A model generated the notes under the pieces. It did not search any database. It was not told the DNA's origin and worked only from the letters and a program-made list of their open reading frames with translations. 37,693 nt of DNA from a virus, in IMG/VR virus record IMGVR_UViG_3300017735_000033, positions 1 to 37,693 of that record; one strand, given 5' to 3'. Positions 24,940 to 32,923 of this stretch are shown one piece after another. How positions within the stretch are numbered: position 1 is the stretch's first letter; the number at the start of each line of letters is the position of its first letter. The position numbers and the translations under genes are program-made.

Positions 24940-26741
24940 TAGTGTGTCTCCTTCCAATTAAGACCTATTGAATATTCACCATCTAACGGACAATCGAAAT
25001 CTAAAGTCTCTCCTGCGTGTTTGATGGCGTCTACGAATTGCTGACCTAGTTCGTCAGCGTCATCGGCGTTACAACTAAACTGCACTTCGTCATGGACGTT
25101 AGCGTGCATGGTATAAGGCTTAGTTGCTGTATTAACAAACCCGACCAGAGCTTGTTTCATAATCACCGCACCTGCGCTTTGTAAAAGTAAGTTAAGGGCG
25201 GAGTGCGGCGAGCGGCAAGGGAGCTTCCTTCCATCTAGCCCGCGTAGTTGTCCGTATTGTTTAACTTTACGACGTACAGCGTCTGTTAAATAACGAACAG
25301 CAGGATTCTTTCTCATGAAGTTTTCTTTGAGGCGGGCGCCTTCGTCAGCAGAACCATTAACAATGGAGCCAATCTTTGCATCACCTGCCCCGTAGAGCCA
25401 CGCGTAAATGAAGGTCTTAGCGTCGCTACGTGTAGGTAGTCCTGCCGCCTCTTGGTTAGAAGTGTGGACGTCACCTTCTGTTACAATCTTTGCGTAGGCG
25501 CCCTTATCGTAAGATGCCAAATATTGTGCAAGACATCTAAGCTCTAAGCCTGAAGCATCCGCACCAACTAATACTGAACCTTCGGCAGCAGTAAACAACT
25601 CACGACACTCAGCGCCGTAGGGAGAGTTAGTCGAGGGTATCTGCCCCATGTTAGGGCTTCGATGTGAACAGCGTCCGCTTACGGTTCCGTTAGTATTAAC
25701 AGAGCCGTAGATGTGTCCGTTGCGCTCTGATGTTAACCACGCCTGCTTACCTTCTGATATGGCGCCTAGTCTTTTAGATACTAATAAGTATTCTAAGAGC
25801 TTCTCTGATTGCTCTGTGCCTATTTCTTTGAGGACAGCCTCATTGATTGCAGGGCGCTTACCTTCAAAGTAATCAGGTTCCCAACCCGCCTTCATAAGTC
25901 TGTCAGCGATTTGGTCACGACTATTAGGATTGAATGGTATAGTCCTAGTCTTGAAGTCTCCCTTCTTACATTGCTCAGGTTTGTAGCCCGATTCAATCAT
26001 AGCTTTCTTTGTGGGGAACTTATTGCCCGCAGGGTCTACCCACCAACGACTCTTGAGCGTCTCTACAGAAGATTCAAAAACTTCCTGTAGCTCAGAGTCT
26101 AACTCTGCGCGGCGCTCCATGAGTTGTTGATTTAGTTTTTCTGCCTTCTTTACATCGAACGGGAAACCATTGTATTCCTGTTGACGTATGATGATAGCGA
26201 AGTCGTGTTCTAGCTTTACCATCTGCGCGCTAGGGCTTGAACTCATTAGCCAAGTGTAGAGCGCATTAGTGACACGCACGTCCTGCTCGCAGTAGTCCTG
26301 CATTTGATGTGACCACTCAGACCAATCTGAAGTTTCGCCAAACTCACCTTTGTGTAAGTCTAAGCGATGTCCCCAAGCTTTTAGAGAATGAGAACCAATT
26401 AACTTAGCAGGGAAGTTATCTCTTTTGAAATCGTCGTTGCGTAAGTCTGGATAAATACAACGAGAAAGAATAACCGTGTCAGTTAGGTTAGGATGCCCGA
26501 AGCCATATAGCTTGAAGAGCGCGGGTATATCAAAGTTTACAATGTTGTGTCCGATAATTTCATCGGCTCCATTGAGCATTTCGATACCTTCGTGTATATT
26601 CCCTCCGCCTTGATTATTGAAGGAGTGCATAGTCCCCTCGTTGCGGTCGAAAATAGATAAAACGAAAACTTCCTCTAGGTCACTTAGTTTTGCCCAATCG
26701 GTTATTCCGTTTGTTTCGATGTCTATAATATATTGTGTCAT
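24939..26741 (-). CDS. DNA polymerase, family A (T7 gp5-like)
   Basis: This is a 600-residue replicative polymerase with 3'-5' exonuclease. Exo I is IDIETNG (D7, E9), Exo II GHNIVNFD (to D71) and Exo III YCEQDVRV (D154). Polymerase motif A is VGADASGLELR (D395), motif B RSDAKTFIYAWLYGAG (K442, Y446) and motif C NVHDEVQF (D551), so it should be active. Tyr446 corresponds to T7 Tyr526. It is about 100 residues shorter than T7 gp5 and seems to lack the thioredoxin-binding insertion in the thumb. Processivity may depend on another partner. Confidence 0.97.
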   Translation of the reverse strand: MTQYIIDIETNGITDWAKLSDLEEVFVLSIFDRNEGTMHSFNNQGGGNIHEGIEMLNGADEIIGHNIVNFDIPALFKLYGFGHPNLTDTVILSRCIYPDLRNDDFKRDNFPAKLIGSHSLKAWGHRLDLHKGEFGETSDWSEWSHQMQDYCEQDVRVTNALYTWLMSSSPSAQMVKLEHDFAIIIRQQEYNGFPFDVKKAEKLNQQLMERRAELDSELQEVFESSVETLKSRWWVDPAGNKFPTKKAMIESGYKPEQCKKGDFKTRTIPFNPNSRDQIADRLMKAGWEPDYFEGKRPAINEAVLKEIGTEQSEKLLEYLLVSKRLGAISEGKQAWLTSERNGHIYGSVNTNGTVSGRCSHRSPNMGQIPSTNSPYGAECRELFTAAEGSVLVGADASGLELRCLAQYLASYDKGAYAKIVTEGDVHTSNQEAAGLPTRSDAKTFIYAWLYGAGDAKIGSIVNGSADEGARLKENFMRKNPAVRYLTDAVRRKVKQYGQLRGLDGRKLPCRSPHSALNLLLQSAGAVIMKQALVGFVNTATKPYTMHANVHDEVQFSCNADDADELGQQFVDAIKHAGETLDFDCPLDGEYSIGLNWKETH

Positions 26742-26747
26742 GTGTTT

Positions 26748-27113
26748 TTATTTTTTTTGGTGTATGTGTGATATTAAGGTGTTCAAAGGGAGAAGAACTC
26801 CGACTGATGTGTTATTGTCTCCTCCCGTTCTTTCTGAGTCTGTACCTTTGAGAGGTTCAATGAGAACTCTGAGTTTCTCTGTTTCAATAAGCAAGAACAA
26901 ATCTTCAACTTTAAAGCACCAATAATCCGCTTGAGTTGTACTGATGCCGCTGTCTTTCCCTCTGGATTTAAATTCGATAAATAAGTTGCCCGTAGTCTTA
27001 GCTTTGAAATCCGTTTTGACTTCAACCTTCTTGTTTTCAAAAATGTCGCCAAGAGCTTCTTCGGCAACCTTACCAACAGCAAGGTCATACTTAAAATTTG
27101 AGTTATAGTGCAT
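26748..27113 (-). CDS. PD-(D/E)XK nuclease-like protein, 121 aa
   Basis: The 121-residue product contains a plausible PD-(D/E)XK core. An early acidic helix (GKVAEEALGDIFE) precedes KKVEVKTDFKAKTTGNLFIE, where Asp may be the first metal ligand. FIEFKSRGKDSG carries the E-x-K pair, followed by STTQADYWCF, a common restriction-endonuclease-like continuation. It would cut DNA, perhaps in recombination or host DNA breakdown. Its location between helicase and polymerase genes suits a DNA-processing role. The fold is inferred from motif spacing only. Confidence 0.7.
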   Translation of the reverse strand: MHYNSNFKYDLAVGKVAEEALGDIFENKKVEVKTDFKAKTTGNLFIEFKSRGKDSGISTTQADYWCFKVEDLFLLIETEKLRVLIEPLKGTDSERTGGDNNTSVGVLLPLNTLISHIHQKK

Positions 27114-27116
27114 AGT

Positions 27117-28727
27117 TTAGAATGGGTCATTGTTATTTTGCGGGGTTAGGGATGTAATTTCGTGTATGCGTCCTGAGTGCGGATTAAAGACAACATCGCA
27201 AGCGAGTCCTGTCTCTCCTGAAAATCTATTCTTGAGAACTCTGAGCTTAGTAACATTACTATTCTCTTCGTCTTGTAGGTTTCGTTCGCATCCTATGACT
27301 CCATCAGATAATTGACCGATGGAATGACTTCCTCTGAGGTGCGCTAGGCTAGTCGTTTGCCCCTCTTCGTGTCCACGTCCCTCAGGGCGCTTCAGGTGAC
27401 TAACAAGAATCATTCCAATGTTAGCTTCTTCAACTAACGAACGAAGGCTTGTCATGAGGTTATCTAAGATGCGGCGCTCGTCTCCGTGTTCTTGTCCTAG
27501 TCCTGATATAGCTAGACTGATGTGGTCTAAGAAGATGTAGTCACACTCCAATGCTTTAGCAAGGTAACGAACTTTGTTGACGAGGTTGTCAGATTCTAGT
27601 GAACCCCAATGGTCATAGAGAAAGAACTTTCCTGAGCCTACGGTCTTAGCGAAGGCTTCGTTGTAAGCATCATCAACTACAATTGGGTCGAGATGTAAGA
27701 GCTTATTCATCTGTAGTCCTATAATAGAATTAGCTGTGCGCTCTATGCTTTCCTCTAAGGCGATGTAGCCAATCTTACTGTCTGTAGTAGTTAGAATATG
27801 GTGTGCAATCTCCTTGCAGATTTGCGATTTACCCACACCACTTCCCGCACAAAAGGTTACAATCTCTCCCTTACGACATCCGCCGCCAGTCTTTGCGTTA
27901 AGCCCGCTAAAGGGATAAGGAACGCTCTGAAATACCTTAGGATTAATTAATCTATCGTAGATGGATGTACCCGCCACGATACCATCGGGAGTCCATACTT
28001 GTGCATCCCAAAAGGAAGACACCAACTCTTTAGCTCTACCTTCAACTAACATTTCGTTAGGGTCTTTAAGAGCTATCTTGGCAATCTTAGATTTACCGAA
28101 AGGGAGAACTTGGGCGGCTTCCTGAGCGGCAGCTCTGCCTACCTCATCCATATCAAACATAAGAATGACTTCCTCAAATGAATCTAACCATTCAAGGTGG
28201 CGCTGAAAGATACTCTTAGCGCTCGCGGCGCCATTAGGTAAAGAGACAACAGGATACATAGCTTTACCGCCACCTAGTACCTGAGCCATTGTAAGACAAT
28301 CAATCTCTCCCTCGACTACAGTAAGTTTCTTACCGCCGTTAGGAAAAAGATGTTGTCCGTAAAATTGTTTAACGTCTCCAAGACAACTGAATGATTTATC
28401 CTCAAAGCGTAGCTTCTGACCTACCACTTCTTTTGCATCGTTTCGGTAGGTTGCAACGTGGCAAGGTTTACCATTTACGGATGCTATTTTATAATCGTAA
28501 CGTCGGCATATATCTTCGTGCAACTTTCGTTGCGGTATTGGGAGAACTGTTCCTGAGATGAAATTAGTATTTTTAGGTGTCGGTGTATGTGTGTTCAATG
28601 TGTCTCTAGTGTTTGATGGTGTAAACGTATCGCAGGCAAAACATTTTGTTGAGCCGTCGGCATTCAATGAAAGGGCATCTGTGGAACCGCAATCATCGCA
28701 AGGTAAATGTGTTTTTATAAAATCCAT
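27117..28727 (-). CDS. Primase-helicase (T7 gp4-like)
   Basis: This 536-residue fusion unwinds DNA and makes primers at the fork. The N-terminal zinc motif has Cys10, Cys13, Cys29 and Cys32. The TOPRIM part shows VVEGEID near 137-143 and LMFDMDE with D192/D194. The helicase has Walker A GSGVGKS near 295-301, Walker B-like YIFLDHISL and the histidine motif ILVSHLKRP. The C-terminus ends NNNDPF, the acidic/Phe tail that contacts polymerase in T7. I used ATG 28727; an in-frame TTG at 28754 would add nine residues. It overlaps the endonuclease gene by 13 bases. Confidence 0.95.
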   Translation of the reverse strand: MDFIKTHLPCDDCGSTDALSLNADGSTKCFACDTFTPSNTRDTLNTHTPTPKNTNFISGTVLPIPQRKLHEDICRRYDYKIASVNGKPCHVATYRNDAKEVVGQKLRFEDKSFSCLGDVKQFYGQHLFPNGGKKLTVVEGEIDCLTMAQVLGGGKAMYPVVSLPNGAASAKSIFQRHLEWLDSFEEVILMFDMDEVGRAAAQEAAQVLPFGKSKIAKIALKDPNEMLVEGRAKELVSSFWDAQVWTPDGIVAGTSIYDRLINPKVFQSVPYPFSGLNAKTGGGCRKGEIVTFCAGSGVGKSQICKEIAHHILTTTDSKIGYIALEESIERTANSIIGLQMNKLLHLDPIVVDDAYNEAFAKTVGSGKFFLYDHWGSLESDNLVNKVRYLAKALECDYIFLDHISLAISGLGQEHGDERRILDNLMTSLRSLVEEANIGMILVSHLKRPEGRGHEEGQTTSLAHLRGSHSIGQLSDGVIGCERNLQDEENSNVTKLRVLKNRFSGETGLACDVVFNPHSGRIHEITSLTPQNNNDPF

Positions 28728-29095
28728 GAAGAAGGAATTACTTTCTCGCACCAAAGAAATCCTTTCTTATCACACCAAGCGGCGTAGGTTGTTTTAGACT
28801 TCTTTGATAATTTGTTATTTGCATTTAAGAAACAAAAACGAATATCAGCATCGGGATGAGCCTCCCGTACTGCAAGGTGTTTGGTTCTGTCGCTAGGTTC
28901 CCAAAAGCCTTTCGCTTCCACAATGACCCCATTCGGTAGAATGAAGTCAGGCGTGTAGACGCGCTCGACGGTGTAAGGTAACCGCAAGGTTTCGTAGGAG
29001 AAGTTGACCTTAGCTTGTTCAAGAGCCAACGCCAACCTCTCCTCGAAACGGGAGCGATACTTAGAACGGGGCGGCTTCCGACGGTTGTACCTCAT
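28715..29095 (-). CDS. Endonuclease I, Holliday-junction resolvase (T7 gp3-like)
   Basis: This is a resolvase of about 126 residues, close to the 149 of T7 gp3. Catalytic elements are present: an early Glu in SRFEERLA, Asp in YTPDFILPNG, and Glu/Lys in VIVEAKGFWEPSDRTKHL. It resolves branched concatemers and degrades host DNA. The start at 29095 follows a GGAAGA site; a longer frame reaches 29116 and overlaps the SSB gene more. It is followed by the primase-helicase gene. Confidence 0.92.
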   Translation of the reverse strand: MRYNRRKPPRSKYRSRFEERLALALEQAKVNFSYETLRLPYTVERVYTPDFILPNGVIVEAKGFWEPSDRTKHLAVREAHPDADIRFCFLNANNKLSKKSKTTYAAWCDKKGFLWCEKVIPSSWIL

Positions 29096-29660
29096 CTTCT
29101 TCCAATACATCACCAAAGGTTTCTCCTGAAGCGGAGTAACCCTCCGTAGCCGTAAAGCCTGTTTGCTGATACTCTTTTAACTCAAGTATCTGAACAGCTT
29201 TTAGGCGCAGGGTGTATCCGAAGCCCTGCGAAGGAACAAACCATGTGTATGGCGTAACACTCATTTTTAATTTAGTGCCACTACCTATCTTAGGCTCGTG
29301 GGTGATGGGTTTTACATTTGCATCATAAAGAGCAATCTTAAATTCAACAACGCCGTCAGGGTTGTCGGCGGTTGGTGCAACATTAATTTTTGCCGCTTGC
29401 TTTGCGAAGATTTCAAACTCGCCATCATCATTAATTTTGACGGGTGTGTTAGCGCGTTTGACTTCTTTACCTTGTGCGGTGCAAGTAGCTTTGTATGCTT
29501 TCTCTACGATAGGGTCTAGTTGAGCTTGGAACGCTTTGAAGTCGTCCTCACTAACTGTGATACGACAGCTATATAAGCCATCGGCGTTGAACTTTGTGTC
29601 AGGTACAATCAACTTTGGGTAGATTGAAGTTCCGATTCCTGTTGTTAGGGTTTGTGCCAT
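29061..29660 (-). CDS. Single-stranded DNA-binding protein (gp2.5-like)
   Basis: This 199-residue protein is of the T7 gp2.5 functional type (232 aa), probably in the DUF2815 family. It has an OB-like beta-rich body (PDTKFNADGLYSCRITVSE, GYTLRLKAVQILEL) and a disordered acidic tail ending in Phe (LEEDEVQPSEAAPF). That tail is the gp2.5 hallmark that regulates DNA binding and recruits polymerase and helicase. It is the first replication gene after RNA polymerase. The leader contains CACAACAATAATAAACCC and AAAGGAAAA as a probable ribosome site. Confidence 0.88.
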   Translation of the reverse strand: MAQTLTTGIGTSIYPKLIVPDTKFNADGLYSCRITVSEDDFKAFQAQLDPIVEKAYKATCTAQGKEVKRANTPVKINDDGEFEIFAKQAAKINVAPTADNPDGVVEFKIALYDANVKPITHEPKIGSGTKLKMSVTPYTWFVPSQGFGYTLRLKAVQILELKEYQQTGFTATEGYSASGETFGDVLEEDEVQPSEAAPF

Positions 29661-29706
29661 ATTTACTATTTTCCTTTATTGGGTTTATTATTGTTGTGTA
29701 TTCTCA

Positions 29707-32124
29707 TTACGAGAAGAAATACTCGCTTTCCTCGACTGACTTCGGGTCTAAGTTTCCGTAGTCGGGTAAAAGCGGAAATGAAATTCTAGGATGTTGTTCT
29801 TTTAGTTGATGAACGAAATCTTGGAGGAGGTCAACACTAAACAACGATGAACATTCTTTTCTTATAATTTTATTGAATGCCTCACAATTAGGAGCGTGTG
29901 TTCCGTATGAGTCGTGAATCATACTAAAATCCCAAACGTCCGCTTGAGAATTTGCTGCTAGCACAGCTTTCGTAAGTAACGAAGCATCAATGGAATGCAC
30001 AAAATTAGGGCTGATTCCTTGCTTGCTCTTTTTAACTGATACCTTGTCGTTCTCCTTACGGAAACTTACATAGGTTGCTGTACCGCTTATGTTGGTTTTG
30101 ACTTCTTGATTACTAAAACCAAAATAACTTTGTTTGACAGGGAAGCCTGTAGGCGTCTGCCATTTTATCGCTTTGCCTTCTCTAGCTATACGCCCTGCAC
30201 ACTCTTTCAACCAATTCATACACTCGGTAGGCTTCTGTAAAACTTCGTGCATCGCTCTCCAAGCTAATTGTGCTAAATATCCTGTAACGGCATAGCGTTC
30301 GGATTCAGAGAAAGGATTAATTAAATTTTTCTTACGCAGTTTGTCTTGATACCACTCGTCTATGTATGCACGACAACTATAAAACGTAGAGCCGTATGGC
30401 AGCGTCATAACAGGGCGCTTTAGAGTTGTACGGTCGATACCAAAGTCTAACCACTTGCGAGATATCTCCGTATTATCTGTTTGTAAATATTCTTTTACCT
30501 TATCAGCAATATCTCCGTAGATGTCTTCGGGAGTAGCAGTTGGTAGAACATTTGTGGACTTGGCGCCATGTTCGTCGCGCATTAATAATGATAGTATCTG
30601 AAGTCCGTTGTTGGTGGCATCCATAGATACAGGTAGGTGAGTATTTAACTTACCGTTCCTGCAATACTCTGCCCACTCAAAACACCACGCTAAGAACTGC
30701 CACGGCTTATCCGCATGTTCATATTCTCGACATTGCGTTGGATTGTCTGCTATCTTGAGCGCGGTGCTTTCAAAATCATATGCCCACGTTTCGCGTTCAT
30801 CTAAACTTACCTTGTCATTACCCCAAAGGTTTGCTCCGTGTATGCCTAACCATCGCGCATCTTCTTCGTTTTTAATCTTAACTGAGCGAGCGAAGTGTAG
30901 TAACCCACGGGCGTAGTCGGCTGACTGAACATTCAGGAATGATGGGATAGAATAAACACGACCCCTGAAATCACATTGGTGGGGCATGAAGAATCTTTCA
31001 TCTTTAAATTTATTAGCTAAGAACAAAGTCTTAGCAACTAACATACGCCGTGACCGTGTAGACAAATTAAGCTGATAAATCTTAGCCGCCTCACGGCGCC
31101 AATCTCTGTTGACGATGGCGTCAGTTTTAAAGTCAAGGGGAATGGGCGGGAACGATTCATCCTTACGGTTTGGGAGTTCACCTATAGACAAGTTATTGTC
31201 CCACGCCCATCTCATGGCTTCCAATACTTTACTGTTAACCCGCCAAGGGGTCTGTTGTATAAGGTTAACAGCTTCCATCGGTTCTTTTATCTCGCCTTGG
31301 ATGTCGCGGAGGAAGTGCATATCCGTAGTTTTGATAAAAGGTAGACTAGGTAAATGATACCCTTCAGTATTGTAGCCCCCTTCAAAGACATTGTTCTGCC
31401 ACGGTCGAGGGAGTTCGACTGTGGGAAGCCAAAAAGGCTCTAAAAGTTCTCTGTCTTCGTTGTAGTCTTCAATCCACTTGAGAAGCTCTGGAGTCGCGGA
31501 GACGAACCTCACAGGCTTTTTTCCACGGGTTTTTAAAATATAAATATATTCTATTATCCCTGTCGTAGACCGAAGAATCTCTACCATGTTTACGCCCATA
31601 TTGAGCTTGTCGCGGATTGACCACTTAACCCACTCAGGCATCAAGCCTTTCTTCGCTTCGTGAGCCATTGACCCACGCACATGGCGAATCTTTTGTTTCT
31701 GTCCTTTGCGGCGCTTGGCGCCTAGTAGAATACCTTTGCCTTTTTCTTCGTTGTTATCCAACAAGAAACGACATCTAAGTTCATTCTCTACCTGCGCGCC
31801 GAGGTAGATACCTACCTGCGCTAACGGACGATTCTTGGTAATGCTGTCAAGTATCGCTTTGATACTGATATAACCAATAACCTTTGCATCTAAATCTTGT
31901 GTATCTATTTGATACCGCGCCTTGCGGTCGTAGAAAGCAACCTTCTCTTTCCAATCTTCGATACCTTTTGTAAAGTCAGGGAGAACACCACGCATCAATC
32001 GTTGACCGTAGTTCGTTTCTATTTCCGCATCTCTTTTCCTTGCGGATTCAACCTTACCCCTGTATCTTCCAACCCCCATGCTCTGCATGTCGGCATTTAA
32101 AGTCTGCTGTGTAATATCCCCCAT
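29707..32124 (-). CDS. Single-subunit phage RNA polymerase (T7 gp1-like)
   Basis: This 805-residue enzyme (T7: 883) transcribes middle and late genes. Key residues are visible: DFRGRVYSIP, VSMDATNNGLQ with the first catalytic Asp, RTTLKRPVMTLPYGST with the K and Y of the O-helix region, and FVHSIDASLL then MIHDSYGTHA with the second catalytic Asp. The C-terminus ends in FFS, resembling the aromatic foot of T7. The start is taken at ATG 32124; an in-frame GTG at 32130 is the alternative. The N-terminal promoter-recognition region is shorter than in T7, so promoter sequence may differ. It lies beside attP. Confidence 0.96.
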   Translation of the reverse strand: MGDITQQTLNADMQSMGVGRYRGKVESARKRDAEIETNYGQRLMRGVLPDFTKGIEDWKEKVAFYDRKARYQIDTQDLDAKVIGYISIKAILDSITKNRPLAQVGIYLGAQVENELRCRFLLDNNEEKGKGILLGAKRRKGQKQKIRHVRGSMAHEAKKGLMPEWVKWSIRDKLNMGVNMVEILRSTTGIIEYIYILKTRGKKPVRFVSATPELLKWIEDYNEDRELLEPFWLPTVELPRPWQNNVFEGGYNTEGYHLPSLPFIKTTDMHFLRDIQGEIKEPMEAVNLIQQTPWRVNSKVLEAMRWAWDNNLSIGELPNRKDESFPPIPLDFKTDAIVNRDWRREAAKIYQLNLSTRSRRMLVAKTLFLANKFKDERFFMPHQCDFRGRVYSIPSFLNVQSADYARGLLHFARSVKIKNEEDARWLGIHGANLWGNDKVSLDERETWAYDFESTALKIADNPTQCREYEHADKPWQFLAWCFEWAEYCRNGKLNTHLPVSMDATNNGLQILSLLMRDEHGAKSTNVLPTATPEDIYGDIADKVKEYLQTDNTEISRKWLDFGIDRTTLKRPVMTLPYGSTFYSCRAYIDEWYQDKLRKKNLINPFSESERYAVTGYLAQLAWRAMHEVLQKPTECMNWLKECAGRIAREGKAIKWQTPTGFPVKQSYFGFSNQEVKTNISGTATYVSFRKENDKVSVKKSKQGISPNFVHSIDASLLTKAVLAANSQADVWDFSMIHDSYGTHAPNCEAFNKIIRKECSSLFSVDLLQDFVHQLKEQHPRISFPLLPDYGNLDPKSVEESEYFFS

Positions 32125-32214
32125 AATCACAATATTGACTATGGTTTGTCATAGTGTCAATAGTATTTACATATGTGCAAATAATATTATATTGTGTACA
32201 ATCGTTATTTAACA

Positions 32215-32337
32215 GGTGTTTTCATATATGAAACTACTGCGCGAGACTGGCAGCGTAGAGGTCAGGGGTTCGACCCCCCTTGGCTCCACCAAAATCATTG
32301 AAAATCAACGATAATTAGTTTCACATATGAAAACACC
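32215..32337. repeat. 21-bp inverted repeats flanking the att core
   Basis: GGTGTTTTCATATATGAAACT at 32215-32235 and its inverted copy at 32317-32337 match at 20 of 21 positions. They enclose the tRNA-like core asymmetrically. Each arm also has an internal TTTCATATATGAAA-type near-palindrome. They may be core-flanking integrase or directionality-factor sites, or form a cruciform. Confidence 0.8.
32247..32291 (+). other. attP core: 3' half of tRNA-Ala(GGC), partial tRNA copy
   Basis: Bases 32247-32253 read CTGGCAG, an anticodon loop with U33, anticodon GGC and A37. They are followed by the 3' anticodon stem, variable loop AGGTC, T stem AGGGG/CCCCT with loop TTCGACC, acceptor strand TGGCTCC, A73 and CCA. 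T at position 70 would give the G3:U70 pair that defines alanine tRNAs. The sequence before 32247 does not form a D arm or 5' acceptor, so this is not a functional tRNA. Such a copy restores the host tRNA-Ala gene after integration. Confidence 0.85.
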
Positions 32338-32399
32338 ATGTCAAAAATATTGTCAATTTGTCTAAATAAATGACAATTTGTCAAAAGATTGTCAAAGAA

Positions 32400-32573
32400 T
32401 TAGTCAGCTTCGATACCGTTTTGTAGAAGCCTCTCCTTCATTCGTGCAATCTTTTTCTTTAGCTTTTCGATGTCGCTGTTAAGCGTCTGGTTTTGCGTAG
32501 TTAGAACATCGCACATTTTTGTCATTGCGTTTAAGCCGCGCGATAACACTTCTTCTGAGGTTTTATCAAACAT
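32400..32573 (-). CDS. Small coiled-coil protein next to attP, 57 aa
   Basis: Using ATG 32573 the product has 57 residues. The frame continues upstream to 32705 only by reading through the next gene. The C-terminal half is a likely coiled coil (LNSDIEKLKKKIARMKERLL) and the N-terminus is mixed (MFDKTSEEVLSRGLNAM). It may dimerise, and its location suggests an accessory or directionality factor for integration; no DNA-binding motif is clear. The leader is AT-rich (AACAATAAAAACAAATAT) without a Shine-Dalgarno. Confidence 0.55.
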   Translation of the reverse strand: MFDKTSEEVLSRGLNAMTKMCDVLTTQNQTLNSDIEKLKKKIARMKERLLQNGIEAD

Positions 32574-32583
32574 ATATTTGTTT

Positions 32584-32910
32584 TTATTGTTGTTGGTTTC
32601 TGAGTTCGTAGAAATTTGGGTAGTTAAAAGAGCGTCGCCATTTATGATAGCAAGAGGATGATACAAGGTGAGACTCACAGGCTTCCTTAGAGGACATCCC
32701 TTCAAGACGTAGTTTATCTATTGCGTCGCAAAGCTCACGACGTTCGTCATCATCGGAGCCACTAGTGAGATGACTAGAAAGCTTACTTAGATACTCGTCT
32801 GTCCCGTGTTCTTCTCTGAAGCGCTCGTTGTCTTCGTATTCCTTTTGAATACGTTGTTCAGCATAGGTAATAAAGGAGCTAATCTGCTCCGCAGTTGATT
32901 CATATGACAT
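32584..32910 (-). CDS. Putative DNA-binding protein with HTH-like region, 108 aa
   Basis: This 108-residue protein has an acidic helical N-terminal half (EQRIQKEYEDNERFREEHGT). Its C-terminal segment looks helix-turn-helix-like (DAIDKLRLEGMSSKEACESH then SSSCYHKWRRSF), of the kind seen in transposase and phage DNA-binding domains. Lying directly after the integrase gene and before attP, it may regulate excision or early transcription. The leader shares AACAATAAACCCACAC with other leaders here. The function is not established. Confidence 0.6.
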   Translation of the reverse strand: MSYESTAEQISSFITYAEQRIQKEYEDNERFREEHGTDEYLSKLSSHLTSGSDDDERRELCDAIDKLRLEGMSSKEACESHLVSSSCYHKWRRSFNYPNFYELRNQQQ

Positions 32911-32923
32911 AATATGTGTGGGT

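Larger units (their letters stand above)
32131..32399. other. attP region with putative integrase arm-type repeats
   Basis: No gene lies in these 269 bases. TGTCAA occurs at 32339, 32351, 32379 and 32390 on one side of the tRNA-like core, with an inverted TGACAA at 32371. On the other side it occurs at 32155, with TGTCAT at 32148. Short direct repeats on both flanks of a core are the usual layout of tyrosine-integrase arm sites. Assignment is by pattern only. Confidence 0.65.

Noticed and set aside
32236-32291. Intact tRNA-Ala gene
   Set aside because: Only the anticodon loop to CCA is present; upstream bases cannot form the D arm or the 5' acceptor strand. It is better explained as attP.
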